A stretch of 64,000 bases of DNA, taken from positions 10,788,001 through 10,852,000 of the forward strand of contig CM106585.1 in NCBI GenBank assembly GCA_048013815.1, read 5' to 3'. This stretch comes from Setoptus koraiensis (Eukaryota; Arthropoda). Shown here piece after piece: positions 25,263-38,808 of the stretch (within the stretch, counting starts at the first letter, position 1; every line of letters begins with the position of its first letter). The translations under genes were made by a program, and so were the position numbers. The notes beneath the pieces are model-generated. The model worked only from the letters and a program-made list of their open reading frames with translations, did not search any database and was not told the origin of the DNA.

Positions 25263-25672
25263 AATAATGCAGCGAGCCAGAGTCGAACAGAGACATCAGC
25301 GCACAGCCAGACATTAGCCGGAAAGGCAGCGAGTTGACACACCGAAACATAGAGCGAGAAAGGGCAAAAAAGTCGAGTCAGTGCGGATAATTTAACATAC
25401 ACAGACAAAGTCTAGCCAATTGCAGCGAGCGCGCTGAATCGGTAACGGCGACACGGTGACGCAACAAACAACGGCCGACAAACGCTTCGCTTAGCTGGCT
25501 CGAGTTGTCGTGCGTGTGCGTGTGATTTTGTCGGTATCGCACACGCACGCGACAACAATCTTGCGTTGTTTGGCTCGCTCTGTGCAGCTCGTGCCACGCA
25601 GCTCGTGCCACGTATTATGTAGCTTGTGTTATGTAGCGCGTATTATGTAGCTGATCGTCTTGCTGCAACTGT

Positions 25673-25704
<32 letters not shown>

Positions 25705-28700
25705 CTGTTGTTGCTGCTGTTGTTGCTGCTGTTGTTGCTGCTGTTGTTGCTGCTGTTGGCGCTGTCGTTGTTGTTGCTGGCGCTGTCGTGGGCGCCGTTG
25801 TGGGCGCTGTTGTTGTTGCTGTTGCCGTTGTATCGCGATGAGTGACACTCGAACGGTTTGTGTGTCACACGCAACCGACTACAACGAGGGGCCGCCAGTT
25901 GGCCGCAATCACGACAGGCCCCTGACACGCCGAGCGAGCGCGTGCAGCGGCCAACGAGGCGCCGCCACACGAGGGAACCGGCGGGCCGAGGGGCCGCCAG
26001 CGCGGCGCGGCGCCATCCGACGAGACGCAAACAAAAAACTGCCAACCGAGCGCACCCTCGCATCCCTAAACTGTTACTACACTGACTAACGGGCTCGCTG
26101 GCTGGGGCCCGGCCCGGCGTGTGACTGGTCGCGTCAGTCATACAGGCCGCCATCAGTGAGACCGCCGGTTGGGCGAGGCGCCGCCAACGGCGCAGCCGAG
26201 CAGCGCAAAAATTAATTGTAAAGTTCAGCCGACGCTGGCGCGCGCGCACAACTGACGCAAAACTAATTACTAATTAATTGTCGAACGCTAATCACCTGCT
26301 CGTCGGGCCGCGCCGGCCCGAGAAGCGCGCCGTTCGCGCTGTCTCGGCGTTCGGATCACTATGATGTTCAGGCGCTCGGATAACTGTGATGTTCGGGCGC
26401 TTGGATCACTGCGATGCTCAGGCGTTCGGGCCGGCCGCGGGCTGCTTCGGGCCGGCTCGAGCCGCCGCCAAGTGGCCAGAAATAGCGCGCGCGCGATGAC
26501 AATTGAGTTGTTGTAAATTGCACTCTGTAATGGATAACTCGCATCATCCTTCACCCGGACCGCAGTGGCGGCGCGACCGCCGCCACCGCTGCGCCGACCC
26601 GCCGACATCGGGGCCCCGTTGTGGTGCGCGCAGCTCATGAATGGCGCTGACGCGTCATGTTTGCCGACACGATCGTTTTGTTGTTTGGCGTGCTGTTGTG
26701 CTGTTGTGCTGGGCCGAATAGCCAGAATAGGCGCCCCTTCACGATGCTCACAATGCTCGCAATGTTCACAATGTTCACAATGGGGCTGCGCGAAAGTCGC
26801 TAGGTGCCCAATTGCAGCAGCAGCGGCAGCACACACTTACGAACAGGCTGGCATGAGGGCGAACACAGTGGCGAAATGCGAACAACATTGTTATTGTTGT
26901 GCGCGCTTCCTCGTCAAGGTGAGCGGCGTCGTTTCGACAGGTGAGCGCCGGCCGCCGAATTGGTTGTTCTTTGTCAAGATAACAACGTGCGATAGTGGCC
27001 CTAATAACTCGCTCGCTCACTCTCTTTTATGAGTTATATTATGTAACCGGTAGCGCCGTCGATGGCAGACGCTGCTGCCGGGCCGCCGCCGCCACCGCCG
27101 CCGTAAGTGCACGTGCAACAATGGGGCCGCCGCCAACAACAACAACATGGCGCGCCAACAATGGGGCCCAGTGTCGGCATGCGGTGGCTTTTGTCCGACA
27201 CACACACAACTTGTCGAAACGCATCGGATGCTGGCGATGAGCAGCGCGCCAAGTGCCGCTCGCTTTCGGGCCCGTCGCTCGTCGCTAGGTGCCCGTCGCG
27301 ACTTGCAACCGGCCACCGGCACCTAGCGACGGGCCACTGGCGCCCAGCGACTCGAACCTGGCGACGAGCGCCACTTGCCTGCCCGAGACAGCGACTCGAG
27401 AGGCCAGTTCCGACGTGCCGGCGACTCATCCCGCTCGACGCGCCACCGACTCATCGCGCGCGACGCGCCCCACCGACACCCAACGAGCTGGCATGTTTTT
27501 CATGTTTCGGAGGCCGCGCCGCGCCGTCAAGTTGCACCGCTGGCTGGTTTGCAACATCAGCATCGAGCAAGCTCGCAGCTCATCATATCCATCCGCTTCA
27601 TTTCTGGCCGATTTGAGCCGGCGTCTCGGTTAGGAGCGGGCGCAGGCGGCGGCGCTCGCTCGGGCGGCTCGCCGGGCCCGTGGGCCGACAGAAGTGGGGC
27701 GCAATTGTGGCAAAGTGAGCAAACTTGATGTAATATGTTTTATTGAGTTATGCAAATTGCAGCGCACATACTCACACAACAAGACGCTCGCCGTTGTTGC
27801 CGTGGCTGCCGTTGTCGGGCGCCGCGTTGTTGCCGTGGCTGCCGTTGTTGTTGCTGTCGGGCGCCTCGTTGTTGCTGGCCCCGTTACCGCTGCTGGCACG
27901 AGCACGGGATAAAAGCGCGCCAACGGGCCACGCGGCGGCCAACAAGCGAGAACAACACGTTGTTTGCACGAGCCAGATGGATTGATTTACACTTGTCGTG
28001 CCTACGCCGGCCGCCACAGCAGTCGATCTTTTCCTTTGCATGGGGCCAGCCTGCCATCTGGCCCCATCTCTAACTCACTTTATCAATTGCACTTGGCGTG
28101 CGCCCGCCGCTCGCGCCAGCCACCGAGCTGCCAAGCTCGCTGGCAGGCTCACTGGCAGCCCGACTGACTGGCGAGACTGGCGAGACTGGCGAGGCCGCCG
28201 AGACTTGCCAGTGGGGCCGCCGAGACGCTTATCAGGCTGCTGCCAATGAGATGAGATGAGAAAGTTTAATTTTTTATCCGCGCGCTCGCAGGGGCACTCC
28301 GCCCTCCAAACAACTACTTAAGCGCCATTTGAATTCTTCAGCAGGCGCCCCCGTTCGCGCGCACTTGTTTTGTGAGCGGTCTCGCCAAGACAGTGTTGGC
28401 TAGACACTGCGCACTGTTCACTGTGTATCACTCAAATTTAATACTCGCATGCGAGCCGTTGCCGTTGCCGTTGCCTCCAACGCCAACGCTGCTGCCACTG
28501 TCCAATATTCACGTATTTTGCGCAATGTGTCTATGGAGCGACGCCACTATTTAGGCAGATTAAACTGGGCCGCCCGAAACAATTTTGCTCACTGCTGCGC
28601 TGCCACACACACACAACAGGGTTACGCAACAATAACAAGGGATAACACCCACTAACCACGTATAACGCGCCGGATAACAGGGGGGCCCGCACCGGATAAC

Positions 28701-31700
28701 AGCACAAGCCGTCCGCTGGAAGCCTCGACAAGCCGCCATTAGTGCCGCCGCCGCCGCCGTTTTGGCCTTGGTAATCCCATTTCGCCCATTTTGGCTGGGG
28801 TTGGCGCTGGGATATTTCGCTGCCGGCCTGTCGTGGGCCCGTCGCTCGCCGTCGGACCGTTGCGCAGTGGCAAAGGGTTGCTCATTATAATATACGCCTG
28901 CCCGTATAAGAAGTTGTGCCCCCCCCCCTAACGATCTCATTCACTAAATTCTTTCGTTCTTTCTCGGCCCCCTCGAGGCTCCTTCGAGCTGCCGACGGGC
29001 CGTTGTGGGCCAAAATTTTTGGGCCGCGTTCTTGTGCGGCCGCTCGTCCTCTGCGATCACCTTCGCGTGTCGTTAGCGTTGTCGTTGTTGCTCTTTGAAC
29101 AACGTCAACGAGGCCAACAACAACAACAGCGGCAACAACGGCGGCAACAACAGCGACACCGTTCTACAATGTTGATTCATATCGATGATTATGCACGCAC
29201 GCAGTGACTAACCTTTGGCGGGGCCCGCTCATCAGCGCCCGCCGCTAACAAACAAATTGGCCGCTCTCGAGCGACTGGCGCCGCTCGGGCAGCAGCGAGC
29301 GCGACGAGCACGCCAAGCGGCCCGATTAGCGATTCGCGACTTGCGCCTAGCGACTTGCGACTCGCGACTCGCGAAACTCGTTATCGCAAGTCGCTGGGCG
29401 CACCAGCGATGCAGCCAGTCGCTGATTGGCGGCTGCAGCTGGCTAAATTAAACACTGCAAATGGGCCGATGTGTCGAGGCGTCACGGCGCCACTTGGCCG
29501 CTGAATTTTGCGTGTCTTAAATTGGCCATACATTATTTTTCAATTTAATTTTCATTATCTCGTGCGCACATGGCGCCCGCGGACGCCCGAGCCCGGCAGT
29601 CGGCCCGACGCGCCGTTCATCTAGCCAGCGCCGCCATCTAGCCAGCGCCGCCATCTAGCCAGCGCCGCCATCTTGCCAGCGCCTAAGCACTGGCTACACT
29701 GACAGCAAATAGACTGCGAGTGCAAACTCAACGAGTGCGACCACCGCCGGCGACACTGCTAAAAAGTGTTGCCAAAATTAATCTCTCCGACAACAGGGGG
29801 CGAATATCGCGCGCCGTTACCTAATCAGCGGCGCCTGTCGGGCCGGCCCGACGCAGTCGCCGGCCCGATGCAGTTTAAGCCCCAATTGACGTGTAGCTTG
29901 CATTTTGTTGTTGATGTTGCGCCGCTTGCAGTTTGTTTGCTCGGGCGCCGGCAATCAATGTGCTCGCTTCAATTGAGTTGGTTGCGCTGAAAATAAATCA
30001 AGCGATTGGCGCCCACTTATTCTTGGCATTGATGCGAGAACAAATGTTGTTGACGGGTCGGCCTCGTTTCGCCACAAGCCGCTGTGCCCCCAAACATTGC
30101 GCGGCCATACCCTGCAGAACTCGCGCTGTACCCGCCAGAACTCGCGCTGTACCCGCCAGAACTTGCGCTGTACCCTGCAGAACTTGCGCTGTGGCTGGCC
30201 AAAACTCGCGAGCGTTGCGCCGCCGTTTGGCGCCACTCGGAGTGGCCCCAACTGGCGAGCTCGCAAACTCGCCAGCTCAAAATCGCTTAAACTGGCGGCA
30301 AAAGCGCTCAAACTTGAGCCCAAACTCCGGCTTGCCAATGCATTGCGGGGGCTCTTTGGCGCCGTTATCCACTTGTCAGTGATAAGTTGATACACAGCTC
30401 ACATCTCGCAGCTCATAACTCATAACTGTGATCTCAACAACAGCGCCTATTATCGCTGTTTGTCCTCCAAGTCTCGCTTGCATCGCGCTGGCGAGCTAGC
30501 TGGCAAGTGCGCTGCTAGTTAGGCGGCGGGCGGGGGGGCATGTTGTGATCGGCCGGGCGTCGCGCAAAACCGATGGCCAGTTGCGCCCCCTCCCACGCTC
30601 AGCGCCCACACTCAGCGCAAACCGATCGGCCATTTAGGACTGGGCCGGAGCCGGCCCATTGAGGCGTATCAATTGGGGCCCGCGCTGTGTCGGAAACTGC
30701 AATGAAACACACCTATGATTTGCGCCTCGTCAGCTGATGAGGCCGGCGCAATGATACAACAATGTAAGCAATATGTATATGGTTGCGTAATGTACGAACG
30801 GGCGCGCACCGTTCCAGTTACGACCCGTTGCATAATGTTCAATAAATACATGACAGCGGCCGCTGGCCACACGAAAGCGCCAGCACGAAACGAGCGGCCC
30901 GGCAAGTGCAAATTGTCGGCCCGGCGAGTGCAAATTGTCGGCCCGGCGCCCTCGGTTCCGGCGCCACTTGACGGCCAATTGGCCCCGGCGAGGCGCGCCC
31001 ACCGGGGTCGCAGGCTAGATGGGCGTCGTGCCACGGCGGCGACACGAGCCCCGTGCAAACGACACGGTGTCAGCGATGCCAAGGGCCCGATCATCACAAG
31101 GGCACGAGGGCCAGACACGAGAGCAACGAGGCCGCACAGCTGACCGCCGGCTCAGCGGCATCGATGGTCGGACGGGCCGGCCGGCTCAGCGGCATCGGTG
31201 GTCGGTGGAGCGGGCCGGCTCAGCGGCATCGGTGGTCGGACGGGCCGGCCGGCGCGAGTCGATAATGAGACAAAATGAAGCGGAGAGAGTTATGGCCGTT
31301 TTGTAACTGGAGTTGTGCAGTCGGCCGGCAGTCAGAAATAGAAATGAAGATAAATTGGCACCTTCCATTCGCGTTGTGCCGGCCCGCTCGCTGCCGCTTG
31401 GCTGGCTCGCTGGCTGGCTGGCTGGCCCATTGATTGCCCATCGATTCACATAATTCTAGAGAGAGCCGCTCATATAACACACATATGGCAGCCAACATTG
31501 TGACATGTGATCGATGGGCATTGTCTGAGCGGTCTATTCGCTCGCTGGGGCCCCTATTTAGCCCGGCGTCATCTAGAGCCCGGCTAGTGGAGCCGCCGGC
31601 CTGGCCCCATTTCGGCGCTGGCTGGGCCGCTGTGCGCGGGCCCCACAATGAGCCAGGCCCAGTCGGGCATATCTGGGCCCGTCCGCTGGATTCGGGGCCC

Positions 31701-32686
31701 CAAATCTAGCAGAGGGGCCCCAAATCTAGCAGAGGGGCGCTTAGCGGACGATCTAGCCAGTCAGCAGTTTATCGTTGATAGTTTATCAACTGCTGGCTGG
31801 CTGGCTGGCGAGCTGTTAGACGCGCAGGCACAGGAGACAAGTGAGCAATTGTTGTATTGTTTTGTTATCGCTGGCCCCAGTGCCGAGCACAGCCAACGAG
31901 GCCAGCCAGTGGGCCGGTCGGCCAGCATCACCGCTGCCAACCACACACCATCTATTTTTTATCCGCCAATCCGCCAGGGCCTGTGCTTGTGCAGCCGATT
32001 TTACAGTTGCCAGCCGGCCACCAATTGGGGCCCCAATAGCGCAACAACATTGTGTGCGCCGGGCCCAATGTTGCGCCGCTTCATTGTGCCGCCTCCATAT
32101 AGGTATGTATATTTATTGATGCCTATTAGTGATGGTGCGAGCGGGTGTGCGCGCCAGTTTGCTGTTTGTTTGTGCCATTTAAACAGAAATGAGATGTCTT
32201 ATATTTTATATTTATTCGCTCGCAACCGTCATATTGGGCCGCGCAATTCGCGCCGGCAATTCAGCTCCGCACAATTGCCACGTCAGCCAGCCAGCCAGCC
32301 AGCCATTTGCACTTGGCGCGAATTTCCTTGGACAATAACGGCCCCCCAACGACCGCCAAGGGCCTTGCCGAGATGAGCGGTTGCGCAATGGTTTGAGCTG
32401 GAATTGTGTGGTGCAACAGCGAGTCGTGGTGGCTGTCGTTGTTGTCGTCGCTGTCGTTGTTGTTGCTGTCGTTGTCGTCGTTGTTGTTGTCGTTGTTCGG
32501 TTGTTGTCGTTGTTGTCGTTGTTCGGTTGTTGTCGCTGTTGGGCGACAACAAAAGTGATTATCATCACTGAATTCTATGAGAACAAGGGATGACAGCACG
32601 CGCGAGCAATTTGCACTGCTCGCGGCCTGGCCCCAGTTTGTGACAGCGCCGCTCACTGTGTGCAAGCGACAATTTCAGGAAACACA

Positions 32687-32725
<39 letters not shown>

Positions 32726-32851
32726 TATGATTGTGTTAGTTTGTTTGTTTGTTTGTGCGCCACTTCTCTAAGTGTATTGCCACTAGCAACTCGTGCCCTG
32801 TTGTTGTTGTTGCGGCCGTTGTTGTTGTGTGGTTGTTGTTGTCGCCGTTGT

Positions 32852-32886
<35 letters not shown>

Positions 32887-32899
32887 TTGGCGTCGTTGT

Positions 32900-32934
<35 letters not shown>

Positions 32935-35900
32935 TTGGCGTCGTTGTTGTTGCTAGCATTGTGGCTGTTGTGGCTGTCGTGGCTGTAGCGGCCGCTGTTG
33001 CCGGCGTTGGGCATGATTGAATTGCATCGGCAAATTTAATTGGGCCCAGCAGCCAGTGACGGACGCTCGGACACACCGACCGACTGAAAGGGCGCCCAAG
33101 TGGCAGCGCGCATTGAAACGGAAGTTGGCAGCGTCTTCCTTTTCATCGCCGGCAACTCGCTGTTGCGCTGTCAGCCATGGGGGCCATTTCGAGCCCGACA
33201 GCCAGCTGCGAATGGTTAGCTCGAGTGGCCACTGTGGCGACTGCAGCGACTATAGCGACTATTGCCACCACTGCGACTATAGCGACGATGGCGACTATAG
33301 CGACGATGGCGACTATAGCGACCATTGCGACCAGTGCCTCACACGCACACATCACAGTGAGCGATGCCTGGCAAGACAGCAATGGCACCAGCCATGGCAC
33401 TCGTCGGGGCCCCAGTGGCACTCGCGGCACCCTTGGCGCAACCCGTGCAAGCGGCTGGCAGCCGTGGCAGCATCACGACATTGTCGTCACATTGTTGTTT
33501 AACAGCCAGCTGTTCGGCTAACACTCATATCCACACATATCTGCACATATCCACACACACGCACACACACACACACACACACATCTACACATATCCACAC
33601 ATATCCACACATATCCGCGCGCGTTAAATCGGGGCCCCATCTCGTCTGGTTAGACAGCCGGCTCATTGTTGGACAGACAACACCACCAACTAACACGTTG
33701 TCACGTTGCAAGCTTGCTGGCGTGCGTGCCAAACGCGTGCCAGCGCAATCATTGTGCCACACAATAACAGCCCAAAACGTTATAGCGGCCACAGTGGCTC
33801 CCATAAACGCCACGTTATTGTGCCGTGCGGATATTGTGCTACACGGATATTGTGTTGTGCTATATGGATATTGTTGTTGCATGGCACACTAACTCTGTCC
33901 GTGGGCACAGTGGCTCGCTCGTGGCCGTGATAGGGCCCGTTCATCAGCGCGAGCGCATAGTGTTACCGTTCACCGTTACTCCTGGCCTGGGTCGCCTCAT
34001 CTCGCCACATCTCAGCCAGGCCTCAATTGGGCCTGGCGCGAGGTGGGTGTCGCGTTACTTGCTGGCGCTCACCGGGCCTCGCTGGGCCTCGTTGGGCCTC
34101 ATTGGGCCTCGTTGGGCCTCGTTGGGCCTCGTTGGGCGCGTGTGGCGCGTGCGGCAAGTGGCTAGGCGCTAATCGCTGGTCGTTAGTTGTGCAGGCTCGT
34201 CGTGCTGCCAGTGCCAAGCTGACGGTTGCCACCGACCGCCGAGCGATCCACCGACCGAGCGATCCACCGACCGAGCGATAGCGCCACCGAAATGAGGCCC
34301 GCCAAGAATTGGCCCGGTGTCGCCTTGGCCTGGCCCCAGCAGCCCAATTGATGATGTTGGGCGGCTCTGTTGCTGACACATTATGGCAAACGAGATTGAG
34401 AGATGGCACACAGTCAGCGACAAAAGCAAAGGTGACTGACTCAATGAAGGCAGCCGCGGAGAATAATGGCACACCAATACTGTGACAGCGGCGCCCAGAT
34501 AGCGACCGACCGAGCGGCCCGAAAGGGGACCCCGAGTAGGTTATAAAATGAATAAATCAAGTGTCGTCTCCATCTCGTCGATCACTCGCTGGTATCGTCG
34601 CGCGCATGCAGTTGGCATTGCGTTTCTGCTCGCTTGTTAGCCTCGCTGCCACCTAACGCTCTCTTGACATCGCCCAAATGAGCGAAATCACTAAAATCGC
34701 TCGCTCTCACCCCTGTCTCGCCAGCCCCGAGCCGGCGAGTCGAGCCTCTGGGTCGAGGCTTTGGCTCGAGCCTCTGGGTCGAGCCTCTGGGTCGAGCCTC
34801 TGGGCCGGGCCGGCGAGTCAAGCTGGCGAGTCGAGTGCCCGCGAGTAAAGCCAGCGAGTCGAGCCAGCGAGTCGAGCCAGTCGAGCCGGCAAGTGAGTGA
34901 GCGGATGGCCAGCCAGACAGCGGACGAGTGGCGGCGGGAGCCGCTGGCCGGCGAGCCAGCGAAAGAGGTCGACGTGCCAGCGAAAGAGGCCGGCGAGCGG
35001 CAAAACGACGAGCAAACAAGAGCTAGTCGAGACGAGTAAATCACTTGTCTCGGTTATCGGGTCTCGCCGGCCCGTTGGCTGGCCCCCTGTCCCGGTCCCC
35101 ACTGTCTCTGCTCCCCACGGCTAAGTGCACACACACGAGCGCGGGCACGGGCACAACGGTGCCCCAAGTGTGCGCCGCCCGAACGACACGTGCTCGCACA
35201 AAACAATTGGCCCCACAAAGCGGCCCCCCTCCCGCCCGAACAAGGTCGCAGCCCGTCGGTGAGCCAGCCAGCCAGCAATTTAGTACCCGATCGACTGAGG
35301 CCGACTGGCAACTTTTTGGGCCCTGGCCACTATTTAGCGCCGCCAGTTACAGTGACTGTGTTACTGCCACCACGACGTGCGCGCCGTTTTTGCAGCCGGG
35401 GGCCCACTGTGTCGACTGCGAAATGGCCCGCTAGGGCGCATGTGCCCCCAACGCTAGCGCACCCAGCGACAACAGCGCCAACAGAGCGGCAGCGGCAACA
35501 GCAATTGGGGCGCCCAGCGCGGCTACCGTCGCCAGCGACTGGCGCCACCATTACGAGGTAGCGACTATTAGCAGTGGGGAGACAAGCGAGACGAGAGCGA
35601 CAAGAACAGTTACAAAGTGTTGCCAGTTAAAAAATTAATTACCCGCTCCAAATTTAACTCTGGCTGGGGCGCCTTTGTGTTGTGTTTATTCGGATGTTGT
35701 TGTTGTTGTGCGCGTTCGGATGCTGCTGTTGTTGCCGTTTTTCGCCGTCGTTGGCTCTGGTGGGTGTTGTTGTTGGCGCGGTGTCTTGTGTGCCGCGCTA
35801 ACTGTCGCCCGGCCGGCCCGACGCAGCGAGCCAGCACAAACAGTCGGCTCGGCCCAAACAACGCTGGCCAGTTGCAACAAACAGTGGGCTGGCGCTGCAA

Positions 35901-38759
35901 CAAACAGTCGCCTGACGCCAAACAACTGCAGCCACTGGCCGCAGTAACTGGGGCTCTCGCTTCGACGAGTCCCCGCGTCGTCGTTGGGGCCCGCTGTGTC
36001 TGCTGGGGGCCCCAGCAGCGTGTGTGTGTGTGTGTGTGTGTGTCGCCTACGCTAGATTTGATAAGCTAGATTTGGCAAACACAGAACAAACGACAACGAC
36101 AAGCCAGGCCAGACAGAGAGAACAAAACACACACACTCCTCTTATCTCTGTCGGGCTGGCCCGCGGAGATGATGCAAGCCGTCTCCAGTTACCAACTGCT
36201 CGCTACTTTAAATCGCCCGTCGTGTTTGTACCGACCGTGTGAGGGCCGCCCCCACTGGCGCCCGCCGGCGCCCGCTGGCAGTCGCTGCCAGCGAGCAACA
36301 AACGGCCAGCGAGCAACAAACGGGCGGCGAGCGGCCAGCCCGAACCGCTGCTGTGTTTCCATTATTTGCCCATCAACTCTTTATCTGTTGTTGTTGTTGT
36401 TGTTGTTGGCCGGAGGAGGCGCGTTTGCTTCGGTGATTCTCGCTCGGCCGCTCTCATGCTGGCCAGCCTGCCAGGCCAGCGAACGTCGAGATTGGCGAGT
36501 CGCCCCTTCGCCCAATATGGCGGCATCTCGCCAATCTCCGGGCGACGCCAACAGCGCCGACAACAACAACAACGACAACAACAGCGCCGACAACAACGAC
36601 AACAACAACGCCGACAACAACGACAACAACAACGACAACAACATCAGCGCCGGCGACAACAACAGCGACAGCAGCCGACGCGACGGCCATCTCGAACGGC
36701 CGCGAACAGTCTCGGACGCGACGCTGTGAATGACTAAAATCAAATCAGACCCTCGGCCACTGGATTAAGACTCTTTGTTGTGGCCGTTGTCGGCGCTGTC
36801 GGCGCATTGTTGCCGTTGTTGCCGTTTCTATTTCTGGCCGGCTTATAATTTTGCTAAAAGATGATCCGAGGCGCACGCACAATTGATGATCTCTTGAGCG
36901 CCGCTCTGCAGCGCCGCCGCCAGAGACGCTGACAGATATCTGGCTGGCGCCGCTGGTCAGCGAGCGAGCTTTGGCGAGCTAGCTCGCCGAGTTGCTGTGA
37001 GCTGTCTGCTGTCCGCTGTCCGCCGTGTTTGCAAACAAGTGCGCCAGTCTGACTGGCGCACGGCCGGGCTAGAGAACGCGCCCAAGCGCGAACTCGCCAA
37101 CAAACAGTTACGTAACACAAAACAACAACAATCATCATATGTGCTCTCTCTCTCTCTCTCGCTATCTGCTGCCATGTTTACTGTCTCATCGCGCTGGCTG
37201 GCTGGCTCGCTCGTTCGGCGGCTCGCTCGTTCGGCAGCTCGCTCGCCAGCAAACAAGCGGCTCTCATGCTGGTCGCCGGTCTGGCCAGCGAAAAGAACCG
37301 AGGGCCAAAGTTTTGTCTGTTTTGTGTATGTGTGCGCGATTGAACGCGCGATTGTCATCTTGAGTTAATTGGTTCAAGCCAGCGCGCGCGCCCGCCAACA
37401 ACTTGAACCAGCGCCAGCCAATCGCACCAATGCAACTTATACAAGCGCCCCAATTAAGCTGGCCCCCCCCCACCCAATCTCAATAATGCAATAGGTTGCT
37501 ACTTTGGTTTTACACGTGCACGACGAGCAGCACGAGCAAAGAAACGACACGCTAATAGAATTGTCATCGCGTGTGTGCATGAGTTATGTGACTGCATTAG
37601 ATTGCGCTCACCCTATGCCCGTCGAGCCGCCACAGGCCGGCCACCCAAACCAAATCAAATGGGCGACAAAGCGCCAGACGAGAAAGGTCGGCCCGAAATG
37701 GGCCCCATTTGATTGAGTGCAACCAAATGAAATAGTGTGATATCGGTGCCAATATTTGTCAAGATTGCAGCCATTTGGCCGCTCACTGGTCGCTCGACGC
37801 TGGCTGGCCGGCTGGCCGGCTGGCTCGGCGCTGGCTCGACGCCGGCCCGACGCTGGCTGGCAATTCCCACTGCCGCTGGCCGGCAATTTCCTCTGCCCGC
37901 TGGCTGGCTGGCTGGCAATTCCCACTGCCGCGCGGCTCGCGATGGGGCCTCGCCGGCAATTACTGCTGCCGGCGAGGCCCAATCGAGAATTGAACTACTG
38001 CGACCGGTGCAGCTACGGCAACTACTGCAACTACGGCAACCACTGCAACTGCTGCAACCAAACAACCGAGCGGAGAGAATTGCAAATCGAACAGATTGAT
38101 TTATGTGCGCATTATAATGTCAACAATAATTGACAATAGATTTACTTTCTGTGGCCGCGCCACTCATCATCATCAGCTGTAGCCATGTATATCGGTGATA
38201 GATGGTTTTCTGTCACAATCGAACACACTGAAAGAATGCAATGATGGCCAGACATCAAATGGTCATCACTTGGTCGAGCGGCTCGCACAATCTTAGAGAG
38301 GCTGCCTTAAGAGAGCTATTAGGCTGATGTGAGTTTAATTGAATTAAATCAATTCCCAGCGCCTCTCAATGGTTCTATTCAATCAATGATTTAATTTGGA
38401 TGTGATCTGCGCGCTCAATGACCATTACCAGTCGGCCCCATTGCTCATCTCTCGCACATGCTCTCGGCGCGTTGTTGTTGGCCGCTTCTGGTGATTGTTT
38501 AGGCCAGTGTCAGGCAGCCGACATTAAGCTGTTGTCCAGAGCTGCTTAGCACACATAACAGGTCCCCCATATAGGTCCACACCAAGACCAAATCAAACTC
38601 GAGTGTGTTAGCCACTGCCAATGGTGCCAGTCTGAGGGCACGGGGTCGAACAGATTTCATCCATTGTGGCAGTAGCTTCGAGTCTCGGTCCGTCAAAGGT
38701 CAAGCTAATAGTTTAAGCGATAGCCTAAGCTCTCGACCGTTATTCAAATAGGCCAGCAC

Positions 38760-38808
<49 letters not shown>

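Noticed and set aside
27335..27360. GGTTCGAGTC on the - strand as a tRNA B box
   Set aside because: The flanking bases do not form a T-arm or acceptor stem, and no A box is placed correctly.
33480..33630. Possible CRISPR-like array of CACATATCCACA units
   Set aside because: It is a CA/TATCC tandem repeat without unique spacers, in a eukaryotic intron.
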